Below are positions 52,551 to 59,725 of a stretch of DNA of 60,740 nucleotides, one piece after another (position 1 is the first letter of the stretch; every line of letters starts with the position of its first letter). Under the pieces are notes generated by a model. It did no database searches. It had not been told where the DNA came from and worked only from the letters and a program-made list of their open reading frames with translations. Made by a program: the position numbers and the translations under genes. The stretch is from Kitasatospora phosalacinea (lineage in GTDB: Bacteria; Actinomycetota; Actinomycetes; Streptomycetales; Streptomycetaceae): the NCBI RefSeq assembly GCF_000717185.1, contig NZ_JNYE01000035.1, forward strand, positions 1-60,740. The letters run 5' to 3'.

Positions 52551-53650
52551 CCCTCTGGCGCATCTACCAGGGCGTGGACGAACCCCACGACCGGATCGCC
52601 GACCTGCCGCCCCCGCCGCCCTGGCGGGAGTTCGACGGCGGCGCGGACGGCGCCCTGGCCCGGGTGGACCGCGACGCGGTCGGCGGCGGCCGTCGGCGCC
52701 TGCCCCGGCGGGCCGCGTACCGGGCCGACGAGCGCACCGTCGACGCCGTCAACACCGCGCTGTACCTGCGCCGTCCGCTGCTGGTCAGCGGTGATCCGGG
52801 CGTCGGCAAGTCCACCCTGGCCGACGCGGTGGCCCGCGAGCTGCGCCTGGGGCCGGTGCTGCGCTGGTCCGTCAACAGCCGCACCACGCTGCGCGACGGC
52901 CTGTACCGGTACGACTCGCTCGGCCGCCTGGAGGACGCCGGCCTGGCCCGCCACCACCCCCCCGCCGGCGCCCTCGCCGGAGCGCCCGTCCCCGGAACGC
53001 CCGCCGCCGCAACCTCCGACCCCGGCGCGCCCCCGCCCGCCCCGTCCGCCCCCTTCGCCGATCTCGGGCGGTACGTCAGCCTGGGCCCGCTCGGCACCGC
53101 GCTCGCCCCGTACGCGCTGCCCCGGGTGCTGCTGATCGACGAGATCGACAAGGGCGACCTGGACCTGCCCAACGACCTGCTCGACGTGTTCGAGGAGGGC
53201 GGTTTCGAGATCCCGGAGCTGACCCGGGCCGCCGACCAGCAGCCGACCGTCGCGGTGCGCCCGCACGACGGCGGGGCGGCCGTGTCGGTGACCCGCGGGT
53301 CGGTGCAGTGCCGGGCCTTCCCGTTCGTGATCCTCACCAGCAACGGGGAGCGGGAGTTCCCGCCCGCGTTCCTGCGCCGCTGCATCCGGCTGCACCTGCC
53401 GTCCGCGCACCAGGACGGCGAGCGGCTGCGCGCGATCGTCGAGGCCCACCTGCCGGGTGCGGGCGCGGCCGCCGAGGCCGCCGTCGGGGCGTTCCTCGCC
53501 CGGGCCGCGACGGGCGAGCTCTCCACCGACCAACTCCTCAACGCCGTCTATCTGTTGAGCCCGTCCGGCGGTGCCGCCGGAGCCGACCGGGAACGTCTGG
53601 TCGACCTGGTCATGCAGCACCTCAACGACTCCGCGCCCGGTCGGCCGTGA
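52547..53650 (+). CDS. MoxR-family AAA+ ATPase of the VMAP system
   Basis: A protein of 367 residues. Walker A is GDPGVGKST (82-90), Walker B LLIDEIDK (195-202), sensor 1 FVILTSNGERE, and the Arg finger is in FLRRC. An Ala/Pro-rich insert (about 138-168) separates the first helix from the Walker B strand, longer than in typical MoxR. It overlaps both neighbours (ATGA with the protease stop, GTGA with the next gene), so all are made together. MoxR proteins remodel vWA partners; here it likely drives the large vWA-like protein encoded next. Confidence 0.9.
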   Translation: MTLWRIYQGVDEPHDRIADLPPPPPWREFDGGADGALARVDRDAVGGGRRRLPRRAAYRADERTVDAVNTALYLRRPLLVSGDPGVGKSTLADAVARELRLGPVLRWSVNSRTTLRDGLYRYDSLGRLEDAGLARHHPPAGALAGAPVPGTPAAATSDPGAPPPAPSAPFADLGRYVSLGPLGTALAPYALPRVLLIDEIDKGDLDLPNDLLDVFEEGGFEIPELTRAADQQPTVAVRPHDGGAAVSVTRGSVQCRAFPFVILTSNGEREFPPAFLRRCIRLHLPSAHQDGERLRAIVEAHLPGAGAAAEAAVGAFLARAATGELSTDQLLNAVYLLSPSGGAAGADRERLVDLVMQHLNDSAPGRP

Positions 53651-56600
53651 CCACCGCCCGCACCCCCGGCCCGGAGCGGGACGCCGTCCGCCGACTGGCC
53701 GCGCTGCTCACCGACCTCACCGACCTCACCGACGACCCCGCCCCGACCGGACGCGAACTGGCCGAACTGCTCTGGCTGTACGCTGAGTTGGACGGACCGC
53801 CCCGCTCCGGACCGGACGGGCCGCCGCTCCTCCGCACCCCCGCGGACGCCGAGGGCTCCGCCCGCCCGCCGCACACCCCCGCCCCGCCCGGCCCGGCCCC
53901 GGAGCGCAACCCGCCGCCCACCCGCGACCGCCCGCTCCACCTGCCCGCCCCGAACCCCGACCCGGCCCCCGCCTCGAACTCCACCCCGGACTCCCGCCGG
54001 ACGACCGGCCGGGACGCCCCGCGCACCCCGCGCACTCCGCCACCGGCCCCGCCGCTCCCCGCCGCGCCGATCCGGGTCGGCACCGCCCACGCACTGCCCC
54101 GCCGCCGCGAACTCACGCGCGCGCTGCGGCCGTTGAAGCGCCGGGTGCCGTCCGCCGACCGCACCGTGCTGGACGAGGAGGCGACCGCCGAGCTGCTCTC
54201 CCGCGACCCGCGCTGGTGGCCCGTCCTGGTGCCCGACCTGGACCGCTGGCTCGGCGCGCGACTGGTCGTGGACGCGCGCGGCGACAGCGCGGCGCTCTGG
54301 GAGCCGCTGGCCCGCGAGCTGTTCGCGCTGCTGGCCGCCTCCGGCCTCTTCCGGGACGTCCGGCTGCACCACCTCACCGGCCCCGACCTCCCGGGCGAGG
54401 GCACCGGCTCCGGCACCGCCCGTCCCGGACGCACCGCCACCTTCGTCCTCACCGACGGCGTCCACCCCGACTGGGCCGGTCCGCGGCTGCGCGCCGCGCT
54501 GCGCCGCCGGGCCCTGGCCGGGCCGACCGCCGTGCTGCACACCCTGCCCGAACACCTGTGGTCGCAGACCGCGTTGGCCCCCGAGCCGGGCCGCTTCCGC
54601 ACCACCGCCCCGGCCGATCCGCACCCCCGGTTCACCCCGTACGCCCTGGCCCCGCCCCCGCAGCCGCCCGGCACCCTCGCCGTCCCCGTGCTCGGCCTGA
54701 CCCCCGAGTGGCTGGCCCCCTGGGCCCGCGCCGTCGCCGGGCCGCACGCCTACGACGCGCCCGCCGTCCTGCTCGCCCCCGACGGCCGCCCCGGCGGCCG
54801 TCCCGGGCCGAGCGCGGTGCACCAACTGGCGCTGCCCGTCGGCGACTTCGACTCCTTCCTGGCCCAGGCGCAGCCCCGGGTCTTCCGGCTCGCCGCGCTG
54901 CTGGCGACCGTGCCGCTCAACTTCGGCGTGATGCGGCTGGTGCAGTCCGCGATGCTGCCGGACAGCCCGCCCGCCGACCTCGCCGAGATCGTCTTCAGCG
55001 GCATCCTGCACGCCGTCCCCGGCCGGTCCGCCGCCGAACCCCTGGAGCGCGCCTACGAGTTCGCGCCCGGCGTCCGGGAGCGCCTGCTGGCCACCCTGCG
55101 CCGCGACGAGGCCGAGCAGGTCGTCGCGACCGTCTCCGCCCACCTCGCGACCCGGCGCCCGGAGGTCGGCTCCCGCTTCACCGCGGCCTTCCCGGACCCG
55201 GCGGGCCCGCTCGCCCTCCCCGCCGACACCCGCCCCTGGGCCCGCACGACCGTCCCGGCACGGGCCGGGTCCACCACCGCCGGACGCCGCTTCTTCCTGT
55301 CGGTCGTCGGCGTCGCCGTCTCCCTCGGGGACGAGCCCCACTCCGCGGTCCTGTTCGAGCGGGTCGCCCTGCTGGCCCACGCGTTCGGCCGACTCGGCTA
55401 CCGGCAGCCCGAGTTGAGCGGCGACCAGCAGGCGGTGCAGCTGCTGCGCGGCTGGGCGCAGGACGTCCGGCTCGGCCCCGACGACCTGGTGGTGGTCTAC
55501 CTGACCGGCCACTCCATGGCGGCCTTCGGCCAGCAGGCCGAACTGCTGCTCCCGGACGGCCTCGCCGCGGTCCGCGGCCGCCAGGTGCGCCCCGTCCCCC
55601 TCCAGGAGTTCCGCCGCGCCTTCGGCCGCCTCGGCCGCCTGCTCCTGATCGTCGACCAGCAGCCGCTCCGCACCGAACCGCCCGCCCCGCCGCCGGGGCG
55701 CCCGCTGCTGACCCTCCTGTTCCGCCGCGGCCCCTCCGGCCGGAGCTTCGTCCACGCGCTGGCCGCCCGGATCGCCGGGATCGCCGACGGCGCCGCCCCG
55801 CCCGTCACCAAGGCCGACCTGCTGGACTCCCTCGACCCGCCGCCCGGGGAGGGCCTCCCGGCGGACGCCGCGGAGCAGGTCCTGCCGTTCTTCGCCCCCG
55901 AGACGCTGGTCCGCGAACCTTCCTTCCTGCTGGACGAGTTGATGTCCTGGCTCGGCCACGGCAGCAGGGACGACCTCCCCCGGGAGGTCGCCCGGACCCC
56001 GCAGTTGCGACTGGCCACGCTGCTGCGCTGCTTCCAGTGGCTCGCCGTCGACATCCGGCCGGTCGTCGTCGAGACCGACGGCCTGCACCCCGACCAGCTG
56101 TGGGGAAGGCTCAGCGTGCTGTTGGGCTCCCGCACGCACGACAGCACCCTGGACCGCCTGTCCGAGCAGCGCGACCGCCTGCTCCTGGTCCTGCTCTCCC
56201 GTCGACCGCTGCCCGACGACTTCCTCCGCACCCTCGTCGCCGCCCGGGCCCGCGTCCTGCTGGTCAGGACGCTCTCCTTCTCGCCGGACGACACGGTCCG
56301 GCTCCACCCCGGCCGGAACGAGGCGGAGATCCTGGAGGCCGCCGAGGAGGGCGCGTCCTTCGAGGAGAGCGACCGTTCCCGGGCCGCCGACGCCTACCGC
56401 CTCGTCCTGGACCTCGCCCTGACCGCGGGCAGCCGCTGGTGGTCGGTCGCGGCGACCGCCGCGCTGGACCGGCTCGGCGCCCCGCGCTCCACCCCGTACC
56501 CGACCCAGCTGGACCGGGTCCAGGCCGCCCTGAGCACCGTCCCGGGCGCCGCCGACGCCCTGCTCGACCTCTCCGCCCTGGTCCGCTCCCGCCCGCCCGA

Positions 56601-57450
56601 CTTCGTCGCACAGGTCTACGCGACGCTCCGGGCCCTGATCGCCCACCGCGAGAACCCGGCCACCGGCGTCCACGCGGTCATCGACCCCTCCTCCCTGGAC
56701 GCCCTGAACCGGCGGGACCGCGCGGCCGTCCGCAGCTGGATCGACAACGAGCTGGTCGAGACCTCCGACTCCCCCGAGGAACGCCTGGCCGAACTCGCCG
56801 CCCTCCTCGACCTACCGCTGATCTCACCGGCCCCGACCCCCACCGGCCCCCGCGTCCCCCCGTGGGTCTCCCGCCTCGAACCCCGCAGCGACCCCGACCG
56901 GATCGTCCGACTCGTGCCGCGGCCCGCCGTCGAGCGGCCCGCCTTCCTCGGCGGTTCCCCCGACCACCTCGCCCGGCGCCACTGGCGGTGCCCGATCCCG
57001 CTCTGCACCCGCTACGCGACCGGCCCCACGCCGCCGCCGCTGCCGGGCATCGGCCCGACGGGAGCCGCCGTCTGCGCCGAGCACCGCACCCCGCTGACCC
57101 CGGTCGGCCCCCGTCCGCTCCTCGCCCACCTCAAGGCCGTCGCCCAGCAGTTCTGCTCGGCCCAGTTCACCGTCGAGGAGGGCGCCTCGTTCCCGCTCGC
57201 CCTCTCCCCCGACAGCGTCCCCCTGGTGGTCTCCTTCCGGGACGGCACCGTCACCGTCCGGGCCACCGACATCGGCGCCCGCCACCGGCCCGCCGACACC
57301 GCCACCTGGCAGGACCTGGTCCCCGACCAGCCCGTCCCCTTCCCTCCCGGTGCCCGCATCGCCACCGCCCCCTACACCACCTTGGTCCGCACCGGCAGCC
57401 CCCTCCCCGGGGACGGCGCCGATCCGCCCCGCCCGGCCGCCTCCCCCTGA
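53647..57450 (+). CDS. SAV_2336-type protein with vWA-like and caspase-like regions
   Basis: A protein of 1,267 residues. The N-terminus (RDAVRRLAALLTDLTDLTDD then TGRELAELLWLYAEL) matches the SAV_2336 N-terminal family. A Pro-rich linker (about 60-140) follows. Residues about 180-450 resemble a vWA fold (ARLVVDARGDSAALWEPLAR, FVLTDGVHP), but the usual DxSxS metal site reads DARGDS. Residues about 545-690 resemble a caspase fold: RRFFLSVVGVAV, FGRLGYRQPELSGDQQAVQL, DDLVVVYLTGHSMA (His622), but the expected DxC reads DQQ (670-672), so it may be inactive. Later parts are helical. A possible zinc site (CPIPLCTRY, VCAEH) is at about 1118-1150. The GTG overlaps the MoxR stop. Most of the middle is unassigned. 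Confidence 0.75.
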   Translation: MTTARTPGPERDAVRRLAALLTDLTDLTDDPAPTGRELAELLWLYAELDGPPRSGPDGPPLLRTPADAEGSARPPHTPAPPGPAPERNPPPTRDRPLHLPAPNPDPAPASNSTPDSRRTTGRDAPRTPRTPPPAPPLPAAPIRVGTAHALPRRRELTRALRPLKRRVPSADRTVLDEEATAELLSRDPRWWPVLVPDLDRWLGARLVVDARGDSAALWEPLARELFALLAASGLFRDVRLHHLTGPDLPGEGTGSGTARPGRTATFVLTDGVHPDWAGPRLRAALRRRALAGPTAVLHTLPEHLWSQTALAPEPGRFRTTAPADPHPRFTPYALAPPPQPPGTLAVPVLGLTPEWLAPWARAVAGPHAYDAPAVLLAPDGRPGGRPGPSAVHQLALPVGDFDSFLAQAQPRVFRLAALLATVPLNFGVMRLVQSAMLPDSPPADLAEIVFSGILHAVPGRSAAEPLERAYEFAPGVRERLLATLRRDEAEQVVATVSAHLATRRPEVGSRFTAAFPDPAGPLALPADTRPWARTTVPARAGSTTAGRRFFLSVVGVAVSLGDEPHSAVLFERVALLAHAFGRLGYRQPELSGDQQAVQLLRGWAQDVRLGPDDLVVVYLTGHSMAAFGQQAELLLPDGLAAVRGRQVRPVPLQEFRRAFGRLGRLLLIVDQQPLRTEPPAPPPGRPLLTLLFRRGPSGRSFVHALAARIAGIADGAAPPVTKADLLDSLDPPPGEGLPADAAEQVLPFFAPETLVREPSFLLDELMSWLGHGSRDDLPREVARTPQLRLATLLRCFQWLAVDIRPVVVETDGLHPDQLWGRLSVLLGSRTHDSTLDRLSEQRDRLLLVLLSRRPLPDDFLRTLVAARARVLLVRTLSFSPDDTVRLHPGRNEAEILEAAEEGASFEESDRSRAADAYRLVLDLALTAGSRWWSVAATAALDRLGAPRSTPYPTQLDRVQAALSTVPGAADALLDLSALVRSRPPDFVAQVYATLRALIAHRENPATGVHAVIDPSSLDALNRRDRAAVRSWIDNELVETSDSPEERLAELAALLDLPLISPAPTPTGPRVPPWVSRLEPRSDPDRIVRLVPRPAVERPAFLGGSPDHLARRHWRCPIPLCTRYATGPTPPPLPGIGPTGAAVCAEHRTPLTPVGPRPLLAHLKAVAQQFCSAQFTVEEGASFPLALSPDSVPLVVSFRDGTVTVRATDIGARHRPADTATWQDLVPDQPVPFPPGARIATAPYTTLVRTGSPLPGDGADPPRPAASP

Positions 57451-57460
57451 GACGAAACGC

Positions 57461-57489
57461 AACAGCACTTATACAAGCACTGTTACGAT
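57461..57489. promoter_or_regulatory. Promoter and operator of the MarR/MFS pair
   Basis: AACAG-N14-CTGTT inverted arms (57461-57484) enclose two AGCACT direct repeats and a near-palindromic CTTATACAAG. The TACGAT at 57484-57489 is a likely -10, with start near the GTG (57497), so the transcript may be leaderless and self-repressed. Confidence 0.5.
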
Positions 57490-57496
57490 CGCCCCC

Positions 57497-58057
57497 GTGA
57501 CCGAGCCGACCCTGCCCCCCGTCCCCGTCCCCGTCCCCGTCCCTGACACTGACACTGACACTGACGCCCCCACCCCCGACCCCACCGAGCAGAGCCTGTG
57601 GCGCCCGCTGCGCCTGCTGCAGGACGCGATCGAGGCGGACATCGCCCGGGTGTACGCCGATTCCCCCGTCGAGGGGCTCCGGTCGAGCTTCGTGATGGAA
57701 CTGCTCCGGCTGCACGCCCGCGGGCCGATGACGATCACCGAACTGGCGGAGTCCGTCCAGCGCACGCACTCGGCGCTCAGCCAGAAGGTCGCGGCGATGC
57801 GGCGGGCCGGCTGGGTGGAGACCGCGCCGGGGGCGGACGCCCGGAGCAAGCGGGTGGCGCTGACCGCAAAGGCGCGGGAGGTGGTGGGGCGCCTGGCGGC
57901 CGAGTGGGAGGCCACCGAGGCCGCGCTCGCCGAGCTGGAGGCCGAACTCCCGTACCCGCTCAGCCGGGTGGTCGCGGACCTCGAACGGGCCCTCGCCCGC
58001 CGGAGCTTCCACGACCGGATCACCGCGAAGCTCGCCGCGGACCCGCGGTGGCGGTGA
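57497..58057 (+). CDS. MarR-family transcriptional regulator
   Basis: A protein of 186 residues. A Pro/Val/Asp/Thr repeat region (about 1-35) precedes the winged HTH. HTH and wing: MTITELAESVQRTHSALSQK, VAAMRRAGWVETAPGADARS, KRVALTAKAREVV. The family DxRxxxL wing is present as DARSKRVAL. It is followed by an MFS exporter whose GTG overlaps the stop (GTGA), so it probably controls that exporter. The GTG start has no ribosome site, in line with a leaderless message. Confidence 0.85.
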   Translation: MTEPTLPPVPVPVPVPDTDTDTDAPTPDPTEQSLWRPLRLLQDAIEADIARVYADSPVEGLRSSFVMELLRLHARGPMTITELAESVQRTHSALSQKVAAMRRAGWVETAPGADARSKRVALTAKAREVVGRLAAEWEATEAALAELEAELPYPLSRVVADLERALARRSFHDRITAKLAADPRWR

Positions 58058-59424
58058 AACGGGCAGCGGCCGCGAAGCGGACGGGGGCGGGGACGGGGGC
58101 GGGCCGCCTGCTGCTCGACCTCGCGCCGCTGCGCGGGTCCGCGGCGTTCCGGCGGCTGTGGGTCGGCGGGGCGGTCTCCGGCCTCGGCAGCCAGATGGCG
58201 CTGGTGGCCGTGGTGTTCCAGGTCTGGGAGGACACCCGCAGCACGGTGTGGACCGGCGCGGTGGGCCTGGCGCAGGCGGTGCCGCTGCTGGCGCTCGGGC
58301 TGTTCGCGGGCGCGCTGGTGGACCACTCGGACCGGCGGGTGCTGTACCTGCTGGCCACCGCCGGACAGGCCGGGTGCGCACTGCTGCTCGCGCTGCAGGC
58401 GGTGCTCGGACGCCTCCCGACCGCCGGGGTGGTCGCACTGGTGGCGGTGCAGTCGGTGTTCGTCGCGGGCGCGGGCCCGGCGGCCCGGACGTTCCTGCCG
58501 CGACTGCTCCCGGCCGAGCAGGTCGCGGCGGGCCTGGCCCTCCGGCACGTCACCTTCCAGGGGACGATGCTGCTCGGCCCCGCACTCGGCGGGCTGCTGG
58601 TCGCGGGGGTCGGGGCGGGCGGCTGCTACCTGGCCGACGCGCTGAGCTTCGCGGCCGCCCTGTACGCGGCCTTCCGCCTGCCCCGGATGCGCCCGGCCGC
58701 CGGGCCGCAACCGCCTTCCGCCCCGCAACCGACCACCGCGCAGCAACCGCCCTCCGCCCCGCAACCGACCACCGCCCCGCAACCACCGTCCGCCCGCCCG
58801 GGCCTGCGCGACGTGCGGGAGGGGCTGGCGTTCCTGGGCCGGACGCCCGTCGTGCGGGCCGCGCTGCTCACGGACCTGGCCTCCACCGTACTGGCGATGC
58901 CGGTCAGCCTGTTCCCGCTGGTCAACGCGGAGCGCTTCGGCGGGGAGCCGCGCACGCTCGGGCTGTTCCTGACCGCGATCGCCGCGGGCGGCGTCACCGC
59001 GTCCCTGCTGTCGGGGGCGTTCACCCGGCGGGCGAACCAGTCGCTGGTGATGCTCTCCGCCGCCGCGACCTGGGGCCTCGCGCTGGCGTTGTTCGGCCTG
59101 GTGACGGGCCCGTGGGCCGGGTTGGCGCTGCTCGTGTCGGCCGGAGCGGCGGACACCGTGTCCGTGGTCGCGCGCGGCACCGTGGTCCAACGGCACACCC
59201 CGGACGCGCTGTTGGGACGGGTCGGTGCGGCCGAGCAGATCGTCGGGCAGGCCGGACCGGACTTGGGCAACCTGCGCGGCGGCCTGGTCGCCGCCGCGAC
59301 CTCGGGCGCCACCGCCCTGGTCAGCGGCGGCCTGCTCTGCGTCCTCGCCGTCGTCCTGGTCGGGGTCGGCACCCCCGCCGTGCGCCGCCCGCCGACCCCC
59401 GCAGCGGAGCCACCACTCGCCTGA
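58054..59424 (+). CDS. MFS transporter, exporter type
   Basis: A protein of 456 residues with about 12 membrane spans and the MFS motif A form GALVDHSDRRVLYLLATAGQ. The order of segments (FRRLWVGGAVSGLGSQMALV near the start, AGPAARTFLPRLLPAEQVAA) fits the EntS-like branch that exports siderophores or drugs. The cytosolic central loop is a Pro/Gln/Thr repeat coded by two 36-bp copies plus a partial one. Start GTG 58054 overlaps the MarR stop; a GTG six bases upstream is an alternative. Confidence 0.88.
   Translation: MKRAAAAKRTGAGTGAGRLLLDLAPLRGSAAFRRLWVGGAVSGLGSQMALVAVVFQVWEDTRSTVWTGAVGLAQAVPLLALGLFAGALVDHSDRRVLYLLATAGQAGCALLLALQAVLGRLPTAGVVALVAVQSVFVAGAGPAARTFLPRLLPAEQVAAGLALRHVTFQGTMLLGPALGGLLVAGVGAGGCYLADALSFAAALYAAFRLPRMRPAAGPQPPSAPQPTTAQQPPSAPQPTTAPQPPSARPGLRDVREGLAFLGRTPVVRAALLTDLASTVLAMPVSLFPLVNAERFGGEPRTLGLFLTAIAAGGVTASLLSGAFTRRANQSLVMLSAAATWGLALALFGLVTGPWAGLALLVSAGAADTVSVVARGTVVQRHTPDALLGRVGAAEQIVGQAGPDLGNLRGGLVAAATSGATALVSGGLLCVLAVVLVGVGTPAVRRPPTPAAEPPLA
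58708..58794. repeat. 36-bp tandem repeats in the MFS central loop
   Basis: Two nearly identical 36-bp units (58708-58743, 58744-58779) and a 15-bp partial third, coding QPPSAPQPTTA repeats. Confidence 0.85.
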
Positions 59425-59489
59425 TCCACCACTCGCCTGATCCACCGCCCGTCTGATCCACCGCCCGTCTGATCCATCGCCCGTCTGAG
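59410..59489. repeat. Five 16-bp tandem repeats spanning the MFS stop
   Basis: Units CCACCACTCGCCTGAT (x2), CCACCGCCCGTCTGAT (x2) and CCATCGCCCGTCTGAG in a row. The first unit codes the last residues and the stop of the MFS protein. No spacers, so not CRISPR. Confidence 0.88.
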
Positions 59490-59725
59490 CGATCATCGAA
59501 CGGGCCGCCGACGTCCCCACACCCGTGTGAGTGATGACCGCCGCCACCCGCACAGGTAACTTGAATGTGCGTGTGCGCATGAGGGCGACCGCCCGACCGC
59601 ACCCGGCTCCTCCCCTCCTCCTTCCGCGCCCGCCGCCCCGCCCGTCCCCGCCGTTCGTCGCGGGCCGGTGCGCCGCCGCGCGAGTTCCCCTTCTTCCAAG
59701 TGTCGCTCTGCGCTGAGGAGTTGCT
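59490..59725. other. Intergenic region before the acyltransferase gene
   Basis: No intact gene or known promoter consensus was recognised in this 236-bp stretch. A TTGAAT (59561-59566) lacks a matching -10. The GAGGAG ribosome site of the next gene lies at 59715-59720. Confidence 0.5.

Noticed and set aside
59410..59489. CRISPR-like array
   Set aside because: The 16-bp units are directly adjacent with no spacers, and no cas genes are nearby.
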